NCBI GenBank assembly: GCA_027065385.1
Contig: JAMOOP010000130.1
Span: 20,028 to 84,027 of the forward strand
Length of the DNA stretch: 64,000 nt
From: Campylobacteraceae bacterium
Lineage (GTDB): Bacteria; Campylobacterota; Campylobacteria; Campylobacterales; Sulfurovaceae
Direction: 5' to 3'
Below the pieces are notes generated by a model, which was not told the DNA's origin, made no database searches, and saw only the letters and a program-made list of their open reading frames with translations. Position numbers and translations under genes: made by a program. Positions 1-10,592 of the stretch are shown piece after piece; position 1 is the stretch's first letter, and the number at the start of each line of letters is the position of its first letter.

Positions 1-318
1 ATTACTGTACTTGTAGAGTTAAGTGTAGCTGAAGTTTTAGGAAAACTAGGTAAATTCCCATATTGGCTTCTTTTAAATGGTGGTAAGCCAAATAGAGATA
101 TAATTAATTATCTATCACATAGTTTCCTTCAAGAACCACTAAATAGAAAGATACAGTTAGTTAGTTATCTTTTAGCACTTCATGGTAAAAATGTTCAAAT
201 TACTAGAATAATGACAGATGATTTAAAAAGAGCTATTATAGAGTATAAGAGTGAGCATGGATTACCAGCAGATGATACTCTATCTAAAAAATTCTATATT
301 AGCCTTTTAAATCCATAA
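1..318 (+). CDS. hypothetical protein, C-terminal part only (5' end outside the window)
   Basis: Frame 1 is open from base 1 to TAA at 316-318 (..ITVLVELSVAEVLGKLGKFPYWLL..FYISLLNP*). Confidence 0.6.
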   Translation: MTVLVELSVAEVLGKLGKFPYWLLLNGGKPNRDIINYLSHSFLQEPLNRKIQLVSYLLALHGKNVQITRIMTDDLKRAIIEYKSEHGLPADDTLSKKFYISLLNP

Positions 319-354
319 ACAATAAATCTATAAAATTAAATTTTATAGATTTTA

Positions 355-1032
355 TTAAATTTGAGATAAAATATCCATTGGTATAATTTGAGGGTAGAGT
401 CTTCTATACTCTTTATTATCACCAATAAATTTCCAACCACTCTTTTTTTCATTAATAGCTAAAAGAGTCTCTTCCTTTTTTATCACTATATCTCTATTTT
501 GTGGGTCAATTTTAATATTTTCTTTGCCATATTTACTTGTTAATACATCATTTAAAACACGAATGCTTAACTCATCATTATATAAATCAGGATTAATAAA
601 TGCTAGTTTAATACTACTTTTATATTTTACTGTAGCAAACTCTCCATCACTAAACTCTTGTATATCTCCTATATCTATAATTTTTGTATCGAATGACTCT
701 ATTGCAATATGTGGTGAGGTTAAAAGAGTATCTATATATCTTTTAAACATATTTTTATTAATTGGTATAAAAAGTTTTGGATAGGTCATATCTATAATAC
801 CCTCTGTATTTAAAGTTTTTAACTGCTCTAAATACTCCTCAAGAGCTTTTTTTAATATAAGTTGCTCTTTTGTATAGATTATCTTATCTTCCTTTGGAAC
901 TTTTTTTGTAATATTTTTATCAACCTCTTTTACAACTTTTGTAGTATTTGTCTCTTTTTTTATCTCTTCTTTACAACCTACTATTAATAGTAGTGTTGTA
1001 AGTAATAAAATATTTTTCATATCTCTCCCCAT
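355..1032 (-). CDS. putative lipoprotein of unknown function
   Basis: Signal peptide with lipobox (LLLIVGC|KEE). Likely true start is the internal MKNILLL. Confidence 0.6.
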   Translation of the reverse strand: MGRDMKNILLLTTLLLIVGCKEEIKKETNTTKVVKEVDKNITKKVPKEDKIIYTKEQLILKKALEEYLEQLKTLNTEGIIDMTYPKLFIPINKNMFKRYIDTLLTSPHIAIESFDTKIIDIGDIQEFSDGEFATVKYKSSIKLAFINPDLYNDELSIRVLNDVLTSKYGKENIKIDPQNRDIVIKKEETLLAINEKKSGWKFIGDNKEYRRLYPQIIPMDILSQI

Positions 1033-1044
1033 ATTATAGTGGTA

Positions 1045-2565
1045 CTATTTTTCTGAAATTATATCATTTTCTAAATAGAGTAGTAGTACTTTTGTCATTT
1101 TTGGGTAGCTTAAAGGTTGACGCATTAAATTATATGAGTTTATCTCTAGTGTTTTAAATAAGAACTCGCTATATTCTCCCTCAACTAAAGGTGAAATTTT
1201 TTCTATTAGATAAAGAACTGTAGATATAGCAGATGGATAAGTTAAATCATATATATCATCATATACTATTATATCACTTTTAGAAAATTTCCATCTCCCA
1301 TACTCATAAAATTTCTCTATAGCTTTATTTAGTAGTGTTTGAGAAATAATTAAATACTCTCTATTATTTGTGACTTTATAGGCTTTTAAAAGAGCAACTC
1401 CTAAATAGGCATAATCATCTAAAAAGGCTTTTATATTTTCTGTATGATATAGTTCTCCATTTATATAATATTTTTCTAAAAGTTTATCTATAGATTTTAT
1501 AGCAATATTATAATATTTATTTTCTATTGTAGAGGCATTAAATAGTGTATCTATTACCATAGCATTTATTGAAGTAGTAATTTTGGTATCTGTAAATATA
1601 GAACCATCACTATTTTCCAATAAGTTAGAGTAGAAAAGATTATCTTTGCTCATATTATTTATTATAAAATCTATAGTTTTAAAAGCTATATTCTTATAAA
1701 AATTATCTTTTGTTATTTTATAAGCTTTTATATAGATAGATGCAATATTTGCATTATCATAACCAATTTTCTCTCTTCTTGGATTTGACCAATCTTTACT
1801 ATTTGCATATCTATAGAAACCACCTCTTTTTGAGTCAAAAATATCTCTTTTTGCCATCTCTTTAAGGGTAAAAAGAGCTTTTTCTAAAATATCTTTATCT
1901 TTAGTTAATCTAAAATATTCAAATATTAAATCAATTATAGAAATTTGAAGAAATTTTGGCATATCTCCAAAGCCTCCGTTCTTTTTATCAAAGAGTTCAT
2001 TAATATGTTGTTTTATTATATTTATTATGTTTTTATTAAGTTTAGTAGCCTCTACTTTTCTATTTTTAGGATTTATAAAGGATAAAACCTCTCTACCTTT
2101 TTCTACCATTGTCTCTTTATCATTTTTATACTTATCTATAATTACTTCTAATAACTCTTTAAAACCTAATACATTTGCTTTAGTAGATGAAGGAATATAT
2201 GCTACACTATAAAATGGCTCTAAGTTTTCACTCATAAATATAGATATTGGTGAAGAGCAGTTTTGTCCATTCATTACTTTATAAACTTGTTTATAATATT
2301 TATCTATATCAACCCTTTCATCTTTATCAACTTTTATAGATATAAAGTTTTTATTAAGTAAAGATGCAATCTCTTTATTTTTAAAAGAGTCCTCTTTCAT
2401 TCTTTTACATAGTGCTGAACCACTGTATCCAATAGATAAAAAAATAGGTTTTTTTTCTCTCTTTGCTTTTTTTAAAGTCTCTTTATTCCAAGTGTGCCAA
2501 TCGACTAATGTATTATTATACTCTTGTAAATATAATGAAACTTCATTTATTAAATTAAATGACAA
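1045..2565 (-). CDS. DUF255/thioredoxin-domain protein (YyaL/SSP411-like), divergent
   Basis: N-terminus YLQEYNNTLVDWHTWNKETLKKAKREKKPIFLSIGYS matches the DUF255 signature; C-terminal alpha/alpha-barrel-like repeats. Confidence 0.75.
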   Translation of the reverse strand: MSFNLINEVSLYLQEYNNTLVDWHTWNKETLKKAKREKKPIFLSIGYSGSALCKRMKEDSFKNKEIASLLNKNFISIKVDKDERVDIDKYYKQVYKVMNGQNCSSPISIFMSENLEPFYSVAYIPSSTKANVLGFKELLEVIIDKYKNDKETMVEKGREVLSFINPKNRKVEATKLNKNIINIIKQHINELFDKKNGGFGDMPKFLQISIIDLIFEYFRLTKDKDILEKALFTLKEMAKRDIFDSKRGGFYRYANSKDWSNPRREKIGYDNANIASIYIKAYKITKDNFYKNIAFKTIDFIINNMSKDNLFYSNLLENSDGSIFTDTKITTSINAMVIDTLFNASTIENKYYNIAIKSIDKLLEKYYINGELYHTENIKAFLDDYAYLGVALLKAYKVTNNREYLIISQTLLNKAIEKFYEYGRWKFSKSDIIVYDDIYDLTYPSAISTVLYLIEKISPLVEGEYSEFLFKTLEINSYNLMRQPLSYPKMTKVLLLYLENDIISEK

Positions 2566-2764
2566 ATTAAATCCTTTTTATATTTTTTGCTATAAATATA
2601 TACTATAACTAGTGCTTTTTTATAAAATTTTGTAAATATGATAATTATAAGCACTTTTTATTAATATATTAACGAAAATTTTACACTTCATTCGCTATAG
2701 TACTATAGATATTTTAGATATATAACTATATACACTATTCACTTGTAAAAAGGGATTAAATCGA

Positions 2765-4558
2765 ATGAGAATGTTAAAATTACTTTTGTTAGTAACACTT
2801 TTTTTAAATGCTGGTTTTGAATCTGCCTTAAAAGGGCAATCAAAATTTTTATCGCCTGAAGAGGCGTTTAAAGTTTCTGCTGTTGAAAATGGGGATACAA
2901 TAGAGACTAAGATTATTTTAGGTAACAAAATCCATGTGACCGACGAATCTTTAAAATATACTGTGGAGTCGCCTAAGAAATTTGAGCTAAATGTTACAAG
3001 GCCTAAAGCTCATAAAGTAAATGGGGATATGGTCTATGAGAAGGCAATTTTAATAAATATTCCTATTTCAGATATAACATCAAAAGTAAATGGTGCTTAT
3101 ACTTTTGCTATAGAGTTACAAGGTTGTTCAGATAATGGTATCTGTTATAATACAATAAAAAAAGAGTATCATTTTAAAACGCCAGAACCAAGTTTTTTTA
3201 GTAAAATTATGTCTCTTACAGATGAGGCAAATGCTGGAAATATAGTTGATGTATTAAAAAGTGAAAGTTCATTTTTTATTATTTTCCTATTTTTAATTTT
3301 AGGACTACTTCTAGCTTTAACTCCTTGTATTTTCCCAATGATACCAATTCTATCATCTATTATTGTTTCTCAATCAGGAAATAGAGAACCTAGTGCAATG
3401 AGAGGGCTTTTTACCTCTTTAGTTTATGTTTTATCTATGGCAATTACATATACAGCTGTTGGTGTAATTTCTGGACTATTAGGTGCTGATATTCAAGCTG
3501 GTATGCAGAACCCTTGGGTATTGACCACATTTGGTATTATGTTTTTTGCATTAGCAATTTCACTTTTTGGTTATTATGAGCTTCAACTTCCATCAAAATG
3601 GCAATCAAAAATAAATAGTGCAAGTGATAATGCACAAGGTAAGGGGATATTAGGTACGGCTATAATGGGCTTTTTATCAGCGTTTATAATTGGTCCTTGT
3701 GTAGCTCCACCACTAGCAGGAGCTGTTATATTTATATCTCAAACAGGTGATGCTTTTCTTGGAGGAGTTGCACTATTTGTAATGAGTATTGGTATGGGAC
3801 TTCCTCTTATTTTAGTTGGTATTGGTGCAGGTAAATTTATGCCAAGACCTGGTGGTTGGATGACAGTTGTTTCACAAGTGTTTGGTGTTATTATGTTAGC
3901 ACTTGCTATTTTTATGTTTGGTAAAGTATTACCAGCAGGATTTACACTATTTTTATGGTCTCTGCTATTTATGGGGACTGCTCTATATATGGGTGTATTT
4001 AATAGTAGTTCAGCAACAACTGGGGCATCAAAGTTATCTCAACTATTGGCATTGGTTATATTAATTTATGGTATATCTCTATTTATAGGACTTTTAAGTG
4101 GCTCTAAATCTATGTTACACCCATTTGAAAAATTTGTATCTAAACAAGCACTTATATTACCTTCATCTTCTATTGAAAAAGGCTCTGTAGTTGGTGAAAA
4201 GAAAATTGCTTCTCCACATACAGGTTACTCTATTGAAAAACTTTTAGAAGAGGTAAAGAAAAGTAAAAAACCTGTAATGGTTGATTTTAATAAAAAATCT
4301 TGTCCTTCATGTAGAGAGCTTGAAGAGATAACTTTTCCTGACCCTAAAGTAAAAGCTGAAATGGATAGATTTACATTTATTAGTATTGATGTTACAGAGC
4401 ATACAGCAGAAGATAGGGCTCTTATGAAAAAATATGGTCTCTTTGGTACTCCAAATATTATCTTTTTTGATAAAGATAATAAATTTTTACCTAAAAAATC
4501 TATAACAGGTTTTGTAAAACCTGAAGCTTTTGTAAAAAAGTTAAAGTCTATTAAGTGA
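2765..4558 (+). CDS. dsbD: thiol:disulfide interchange protein DsbD
   Basis: N-terminal periplasmic domain (CSDNGICY), polytopic core (LTPCIFPMIPILSS, GPCVAPPLAGA), C-terminal thioredoxin domain with CPSC. Confidence 0.93.
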   Translation: MRMLKLLLLVTLFLNAGFESALKGQSKFLSPEEAFKVSAVENGDTIETKIILGNKIHVTDESLKYTVESPKKFELNVTRPKAHKVNGDMVYEKAILINIPISDITSKVNGAYTFAIELQGCSDNGICYNTIKKEYHFKTPEPSFFSKIMSLTDEANAGNIVDVLKSESSFFIIFLFLILGLLLALTPCIFPMIPILSSIIVSQSGNREPSAMRGLFTSLVYVLSMAITYTAVGVISGLLGADIQAGMQNPWVLTTFGIMFFALAISLFGYYELQLPSKWQSKINSASDNAQGKGILGTAIMGFLSAFIIGPCVAPPLAGAVIFISQTGDAFLGGVALFVMSIGMGLPLILVGIGAGKFMPRPGGWMTVVSQVFGVIMLALAIFMFGKVLPAGFTLFLWSLLFMGTALYMGVFNSSSATTGASKLSQLLALVILIYGISLFIGLLSGSKSMLHPFEKFVSKQALILPSSSIEKGSVVGEKKIASPHTGYSIEKLLEEVKKSKKPVMVDFNKKSCPSCRELEEITFPDPKVKAEMDRFTFISIDVTEHTAEDRALMKKYGLFGTPNIIFFDKDNKFLPKKSITGFVKPEAFVKKLKSIK

Positions 4559-5412
4559 ATAGAACTATAGAGATAGGTAGAATCAACTCTTTACGAGTTG
4601 AGAGAGATAGTGAATATGGATTATATTTAAGAGCAGAGAACTTTGAAGAGGTTCTATTACCAAATGCTTATGTTATAGAAGAAGAGATGCCTATTGGTTC
4701 ATTGGTTGATGTTTTTATCTATACAGATAGTGAAGATAGATTAGTAGCATCAACTAAACAGCCTTATGCCATGCTTGGTGAATTTGGTTATTTTACAGTA
4801 GTTGACTATAAACAGTATGGAGCATTTGTAAACTGGGGTCTTTTAAAAGATCTTTTTGTACCCCTTTCACAACAAAAGAGTTATTTTCATATTGGTAAAA
4901 AATATATTTTAAGAGTCTGTTTAGATAAAGAGACAGGACGACTATATGGAACTCAGAAGATTGGTAAATGGTTATCTTATGAGCCAAAAGATTTAGAAAA
5001 AAATCAAAAAGTTTCTATTTTAGTTCTATCTAAAACACCACTAGGCTATAAAGTTATAGTTGAAAATTTATATGAGGGTATGCTTTTTGATAATGAGATA
5101 TTTGAAAAGTTATTAATAGGAGATAGAAAAGAGGCTTATATTAAAAATATAAGAGTTGATGGAAAATTAGATTTATCCTTGCAACCTATAGGTAAAAAGG
5201 CTAAGGGTGATATATTTGAACTGAAAATATTGGAAGTTTTAAAAGATAGAGGTGGTTTTATTGAAATAAATTCAAAAAGTGATGCCTCTAAAATTATGGA
5301 ACTATTTGCTATGAGCAAAAAAAGTTTTAAAAGAGCAGTTACAGCTTTAATTAAAGATAAAAAAATTATCTTAGATGGTTTAGGTATTAAAAATTTGGAG
5401 AATAAAAGTTAA
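4555..5412 (+). CDS. S1-domain RNA-binding protein, CvfB/YitL-like
   Basis: S1-like repeats (YGAFVNWGLLKDLFVPLSQQ..) and C-terminal winged-helix (KSFKRAVTALIKDKKI). GTG start overlaps the dsbD stop. Confidence 0.75.
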   Translation: MNRTIEIGRINSLRVERDSEYGLYLRAENFEEVLLPNAYVIEEEMPIGSLVDVFIYTDSEDRLVASTKQPYAMLGEFGYFTVVDYKQYGAFVNWGLLKDLFVPLSQQKSYFHIGKKYILRVCLDKETGRLYGTQKIGKWLSYEPKDLEKNQKVSILVLSKTPLGYKVIVENLYEGMLFDNEIFEKLLIGDRKEAYIKNIRVDGKLDLSLQPIGKKAKGDIFELKILEVLKDRGGFIEINSKSDASKIMELFAMSKKSFKRAVTALIKDKKIILDGLGIKNLENKS

Positions 5413-5511
5413 ATAATCAAAAAATTACTTAATTTTTATTATTATCTTTTTTCATGATTGTTACCAATTCTAGTGTTATACTTCATTCATAAGAAAAATA
5501 AAGGGGTAAGA

Positions 5512-6126
5512 ATGCAGGTATATAGACCATTGCCAATAGATGAAGAGATAAAACTTAATTCAAAAAAAATCATTGTGAGTAAAACAGATAAAAATGGTAA
5601 TATTTTATATGTTAATGATTACTTTTGTAAAGTTACAGGTTATGAGGCAAATGAGGTAATAGGTGCTCCACATAATATAATAAGACACCCTGATATGCCA
5701 AAAGCTATTTTCTATTTAATGTGGAGAACAATAGAGAGTGGGGGAAATATTACAGCTGTGGTTAAGAATTTATCAAAATCTGGTAAATACTATTGGGTTA
5801 CAACAGATTTTGAAAATCATAGAGATATAAGAGGTGAGATAGATAGTTATATAGCCTTTAGAAGACCAGCTTCAAGAAAAATAGTTAATGCAATAGAGGA
5901 GTTATATCAATCTCTTTTAGATGTAGAAAAAAAGCATGGTATGGAGGCATCTTTAGTATATCTTCAAGGTTATTTAGATGAGAGACATACTAACTATAAT
6001 GAGTTTATAGAGGGTATTGTAAAACCAAAGAGTTTAATGGAAAAACTATTTAGTTTAATGAAGAAATCTTTTATACATAGTAATAGTAATAACTACTCTT
6101 CTAATACCTATAGACATGCAGTTTAA
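5512..6126 (+). CDS. PAS-domain protein (Aer-like redox/aerotaxis sensor)
   Basis: GNILYVNDYFCKVTGYEANEVIGAPHNIIRHPDMPKAIFYLMWRTI is a PAS core. ATG at 5512 with upstream AAGGGG is a better start than 5458. Confidence 0.8.
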   Translation: MQVYRPLPIDEEIKLNSKKIIVSKTDKNGNILYVNDYFCKVTGYEANEVIGAPHNIIRHPDMPKAIFYLMWRTIESGGNITAVVKNLSKSGKYYWVTTDFENHRDIRGEIDSYIAFRRPASRKIVNAIEELYQSLLDVEKKHGMEASLVYLQGYLDERHTNYNEFIEGIVKPKSLMEKLFSLMKKSFIHSNSNNYSSNTYRHAV

Positions 6127-6181
6127 ATTAACTATTTTTAAGATATACTTATTTTCATAATTGATAATAAGGATAAATATA

Positions 6182-6628
6182 ATGGATTTTAATGAGTTAT
6201 TTAAAATGGGTGCTGATTTAATACAGAATAATAGCGATGATAGTACAACAGGACTTGATAGTAATTCAATTACAGATGCACTTGGTAAACTTTTAGGTGG
6301 AGAGAATGGTGGAATTGATTTAAGTTCAATAGTTTCTAAATTCTCTGAAGGTAATTTAGGTGAGACTATTAGTTCATGGTTAGGAGATGGTGAAAATATG
6401 CCTATATCTGCTGATGCAGTAAAAGACCTATTTGGAAGTGATAAAATCTCTGAATTTGCATCAAGTTTGGGATTAAGTGAAGATAGTGCTAAAGGTGCTA
6501 TTGCAGACGCTTTACCAGATGTTGTTGATAAAGCAACAAGTGGTGAAAACTCTTTAATTAACGATATGTTAGAAAGAGTTGGAGGTGTTGATGGTGCTAT
6601 GGATATGCTAGGTAAAATGTTTAAATAA
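6182..6628 (+). CDS. small hypothetical protein, YidB/DUF937-like
   Basis: Gly/Ser/Asp-rich, repeated LGKLLGGENGG / SSWLGDGENMPIS / LGLSEDSAKGAIADALPDVVDK. ATG at 6182 preceded by an AAGGA-like RBS. Confidence 0.5.
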   Translation: MDFNELFKMGADLIQNNSDDSTTGLDSNSITDALGKLLGGENGGIDLSSIVSKFSEGNLGETISSWLGDGENMPISADAVKDLFGSDKISEFASSLGLSEDSAKGAIADALPDVVDKATSGENSLINDMLERVGGVDGAMDMLGKMFK

Positions 6629-6651
6629 TTCTAAAAGAGTCTTTTATAAAT

Positions 6652-7857
6652 ATGAAAAAGGCTCTTTCTCTTTTAACTCTTTTTTTTTCTTTTCTTCACT
6701 CAACCCAGTTAAAAATAGCTTCATATAATATAGAAAATCTTTTTGATATGTACTATAATGGTACAGAGTATAAAGAGTATATTCCAAATAAGCATAATTG
6801 GACAAAGTCCATATTAAATAAAAAATTAACAAATATATCAGAAGTTATATGTGAAATAGATGCTGATATTATAGGTTTGCAAGAGGTAGAAAATATAAAT
6901 GCTTTAAAACTTCTTCAAAAATCACTTAAATATTATGGTTGTAATTATAAATATAGTGCTATAACTCATAAATCTAAAAGTGCCATACAGATAGCAGTTC
7001 TTTCAAAAATACCAATTAAAAGCCATAAAGATATTATAGTTACAAAAGTATTAGGAGTTAGAAATATTTTAGAAGCTAAATTTATAATAGATAAAAATCC
7101 TCTATATTTATATATTAATCATTGGAATTCAAAACGCTCATCTATTGGTAAAAGGGTACTTTCAGCTAAAGCATTAAAGAGAATAATTTTATCTCTTCCA
7201 GAGAGCGCTGAATATATTATATTAGGTGATTTTAATACCAATTATAATAATAGTAAAATTAATTCTATTTTAAATAGTGTTAGAAAGTGCAATCTATTAA
7301 AAGATAAATTTAGTCTCTATAATTTATGGTTAGAAGAGCCTATATATAGAAGATGGAGTTATAATTTTTATGGAAAAAAAGAGGGAATAGATGCTATATT
7401 TATACCTTACTCTTTAATAGATGGTAAAGGAGTAGATTATATTAATAACTCATTTTCTATTTTTAAGAAAAGGTATATATTTCATAAAAGAGGTTATATT
7501 TTGCGTTGGGAGTATAAAAAAGGAAGACATAAGGGAGTAGGGTACTCTGACCATTTAGCAATATCTGCTAACTTTTCTACTAAAGCTTATATAAAAGAAA
7601 ATTGTAAAATTAAATTAGGTTCAATTAAAAAGCTTTTATTAGATAAGGTAGATTTACCTATTAAATTAGAGCAAGTAAAAGTTATAAAAAAATTTAAAAA
7701 TGGAGTCTATATAGAGGATAATTTATCTAAAGAGAAGATTGCTATTTTTGGCATTAATGAAGAGTTGCTTTTAGGAGAGAAATATAATATTATTGTATAT
7801 AAAAGAAAATTTTATAATGGTAAGTATGAAATTACAGATTATAGTATTATAAGGTAA
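6652..7857 (+). CDS. endonuclease/exonuclease/phosphatase family protein, secreted
   Basis: Signal peptide, then IASYNIENLFD, ADIIGLQEVEN, LGDFNTNY and YSDHLAISA, the EEP motifs. Confidence 0.85.
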   Translation: MKKALSLLTLFFSFLHSTQLKIASYNIENLFDMYYNGTEYKEYIPNKHNWTKSILNKKLTNISEVICEIDADIIGLQEVENINALKLLQKSLKYYGCNYKYSAITHKSKSAIQIAVLSKIPIKSHKDIIVTKVLGVRNILEAKFIIDKNPLYLYINHWNSKRSSIGKRVLSAKALKRIILSLPESAEYIILGDFNTNYNNSKINSILNSVRKCNLLKDKFSLYNLWLEEPIYRRWSYNFYGKKEGIDAIFIPYSLIDGKGVDYINNSFSIFKKRYIFHKRGYILRWEYKKGRHKGVGYSDHLAISANFSTKAYIKENCKIKLGSIKKLLLDKVDLPIKLEQVKVIKKFKNGVYIEDNLSKEKIAIFGINEELLLGEKYNIIVYKRKFYNGKYEITDYSIIR

Positions 7858-7862
7858 AAACA

Positions 7863-8453
7863 GTGAATAAAAATGAATTTAGAAAAGAGTGTATAGATAA
7901 ATTAAAGAGTCAAAATAGTGTAAGAAATTTTTATATGGATAAAATAGTAACTCAAAAACTATATAGATATATAAAACAGAATAGATACAAAGTTATAATG
8001 CTTTATGTTCCTTTGAAAATAGAAATTAACATCTCTAATTTAATAAAACAGCTTAGAATTGATAAGATAACAGTTTTAGTTCCATTTATGGAAGGTAAAA
8101 GCTTTAGATTGGTAAAATATAGATTGCCTATAAAAGTAAAAAAATTTGGTGTAAAAGAACCCAATATATCTAATAATTTTTATAAACGAATAGACTTAGC
8201 AGTAGTCCCAATAATCGGTACAGATAAGTCCTTTAGACGGGTTGGTTTTGGTAAAGGCTTCTATGATAGATTTTTTGAAAAGAGTGGAGGAGATATAGAT
8301 AGAGTCTTTTTTATAGGAAGAAGGAGTTGTATCTGTTCAGAAATTATAACTGATAATTATGATGTAGAGGGTAATCTTTATATTACACCAAAAAAAGTTT
8401 TAAATAAAAAACAATTAAAAAGATTAAATATTCGGAATTTAGGCTCCCAATAA
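7863..8453 (+). CDS. 5-formyltetrahydrofolate cyclo-ligase
   Basis: VPIIGTDKSFRRVGFGKGFYDRFF motif; GTG start. Confidence 0.85.
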   Translation: MNKNEFRKECIDKLKSQNSVRNFYMDKIVTQKLYRYIKQNRYKVIMLYVPLKIEINISNLIKQLRIDKITVLVPFMEGKSFRLVKYRLPIKVKKFGVKEPNISNNFYKRIDLAVVPIIGTDKSFRRVGFGKGFYDRFFEKSGGDIDRVFFIGRRSCICSEIITDNYDVEGNLYITPKKVLNKKQLKRLNIRNLGSQ

Positions 8454-8463
8454 GGAGAAGTAT

Positions 8464-9987
8464 ATGATAGGAGAAATATCAATATCGACAGTTACGGCGA
8501 TTTTAGGTGCATTGGCCAGTTATTTTTTTGTTAAAAATGAGAATAAAAAGCAGTTTAAATATTATGAAACTGAAGCAAAAGCAAAAGCTAGTGCAATTTC
8601 GCATGAGGCAGAGAGAAAGTTACAAGATGCTAATATTAAGATAAAAGAGAAAGAGATAGAGCTTGATAAAAAGTTTCAAGATAAAATCTTAGAGATAGAA
8701 AAACATAAAACAGAGCTTTTAATAGAGTTAGAAGATATAAAAGAAAAAAAAGAAGAGCTATCTATAAGAAAAAGAGAGATAGAGAAAAAAGAGGACTATT
8801 TAGACCTTTTAGAGCAACAAAAACAAGAAGATATAGCAAAAAGTATTACTATTTTAGAGAAGAGTGCAGAGATGACTAAAGAGGAGGCTAAAAAATGTCT
8901 CTTAAAGCAGGTTGAAGAGCAATCACAACTTGAAATGGCTCAGTTAATAAGAAAATATGAGAAACAGGCACATCACGATGCAAAGAGAAAAGCAGACTAT
9001 ATTATATCACAAGCAGTAACTAGATATGCAGGTGAGTTTGCAGGTGAGAGACTTATTAATATTGTAAATCTTCCAAGCGATGAACACAAGGGTCGTATTA
9101 TTGGAAAAGAGGGAAGAAATATTAAGAGTTTAGAGCAACTTTTAGGAGTTGATATTATTATAGATGAGACCCCAGGTGTTATAATAGTTAGTAACTTTAA
9201 TCTATATCGTAGAGCGATAGCTACAAGAACTATTGAGCTTTTAGTAAAAGATGGAAGAATTCACCCCGGAAGAATTGAGGCTGTTCATAAAAAAGTGGAG
9301 AGTGAGTTTGAGCAGAAGATTTTAGAAGAGGGTGAAAATATTGTAGTTGAGTTAGGACTATTACCAATGGACGAAGAGCTTATGAGACTAATAGGTAGAA
9401 TGAAATATAGAGCAAGTTATGGACAGAATGCCTTAGCTCACACTTTGGAGGTTGCAAAACTAGCATCACTAATGGCTGCTGAAATGGACGGAGACCATAA
9501 GTTAGCACTAAGAGCTGGACTTCTTCACGATATAGGAAAAGCCTTAACACAAGATGTTGGTGGAAACCATGTTGATTTGGGTGTAGAGGTGTGTAAAAGA
9601 CATAATGAACACCCAACTGTAATAAATGCAATATATGCACACCATGGACATAGAGAGCCAGATAGTATAGAGAGTGCAGCTGTTTGTGCAGCAGATGCTA
9701 TTAGTGCATCAAGACCAGGTGCTAGACGAGAGGTTTTAGAGAGTTTTGTAAATCGTGTAAAAGAGATAGAAGATATAGCAAGAGAACAAAGAGGTGTAAG
9801 AGATGCTTATGCAATTAATGCAGGTAGAGAGGTTAGAGTCTTTGTAGATGCAGGAAAAGTAAAAGATGCACAGATGACACTTTTATCTAAAAAGATTGCA
9901 AAAGAGATTGAGAATAAGGTACAATACCCTGGTGAAATTAAGGTGACCGTTATTCGTGAAAAACGGGATATTAATTACGCTAGATAA
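8464..9987 (+). CDS. rny: ribonuclease Y
   Basis: N-terminal TM plus coiled coil, KH domain (IIGKEGRNIKSLEQLLGVDIIIDETPG), HD domain (GLLHDIGKAL). Confidence 0.95.
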   Translation: MIGEISISTVTAILGALASYFFVKNENKKQFKYYETEAKAKASAISHEAERKLQDANIKIKEKEIELDKKFQDKILEIEKHKTELLIELEDIKEKKEELSIRKREIEKKEDYLDLLEQQKQEDIAKSITILEKSAEMTKEEAKKCLLKQVEEQSQLEMAQLIRKYEKQAHHDAKRKADYIISQAVTRYAGEFAGERLINIVNLPSDEHKGRIIGKEGRNIKSLEQLLGVDIIIDETPGVIIVSNFNLYRRAIATRTIELLVKDGRIHPGRIEAVHKKVESEFEQKILEEGENIVVELGLLPMDEELMRLIGRMKYRASYGQNALAHTLEVAKLASLMAAEMDGDHKLALRAGLLHDIGKALTQDVGGNHVDLGVEVCKRHNEHPTVINAIYAHHGHREPDSIESAAVCAADAISASRPGARREVLESFVNRVKEIEDIAREQRGVRDAYAINAGREVRVFVDAGKVKDAQMTLLSKKIAKEIENKVQYPGEIKVTVIREKRDINYAR

Positions 9988-10004
9988 TTTAAAAAAGGAA
10001 AAAT

Positions 10005-10589
10005 ATGAAAAAGTTTGGATTGCTTCTACTACTATCGTTAATGGTGTTCTTTACAGCGTGTAATGCACAACCTACTGATAGTAATAAAACAGATGTTAAG
10101 AAAAATGATAGTAATGGTTCTATAATTGTAGTTTTAGAGACAAATCAGGGAAATATTGAGCTTAAGATGTTTCCTAAAGTTGCTCCATTAGCTGTTGAGA
10201 ATTTTACTACTCATGTAAAAAATGGTTACTATAATGGTTTAATTTTTCATAGAGTTATTAAAAACTTTATGATACAGGGTGGTGACCCAACAGGAACAGG
10301 TAGAGGTGGAGAGTCTATTTGGAAAAAAGAGTTTATTAATGAGTACGGTAAAAATGTGGTTTTTGATAGACCTTTTCTACTCGCTATGGCAAATCATGGG
10401 CCAAATACTAATGGAAGTCAATTCTTTATTACAACAAAAGCTACACCTTGGTTAAATGGTGGATATACTATTTTTGGAGAGGTAATATCTGGACAAGATG
10501 CTGTTAAAAAGATAGAAAACACTAAAACAGGAAAAGCTGATAGACCAGAGGTTGAGCAAAAAATTATTAAAGCTTATATTAAAAAGTAG
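10005..10589 (+). CDS. peptidyl-prolyl cis-trans isomerase, cyclophilin type, lipoprotein
   Basis: Lipobox (FFTAC|NA) and cyclophilin motifs (VENFTTHVKNGYYNGLIFHRVIKNFMIQGGDPTGTG; NGSQFFIT). Confidence 0.93.
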   Translation: MKKFGLLLLLSLMVFFTACNAQPTDSNKTDVKKNDSNGSIIVVLETNQGNIELKMFPKVAPLAVENFTTHVKNGYYNGLIFHRVIKNFMIQGGDPTGTGRGGESIWKKEFINEYGKNVVFDRPFLLAMANHGPNTNGSQFFITTKATPWLNGGYTIFGEVISGQDAVKKIENTKTGKADRPEVEQKIIKAYIKK

Positions 10590-10592
10590 TTT

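Noticed and set aside
524-784. 86-aa plus-strand ORF opposite the lipoprotein gene
   Set aside because: Antisense to a CDS with a clear lipobox; no supporting features.
9380-9640. Antisense ORF (86 aa) within rny
   Set aside because: Lies fully inside a strongly conserved CDS; composition looks like a reverse-complement artefact.
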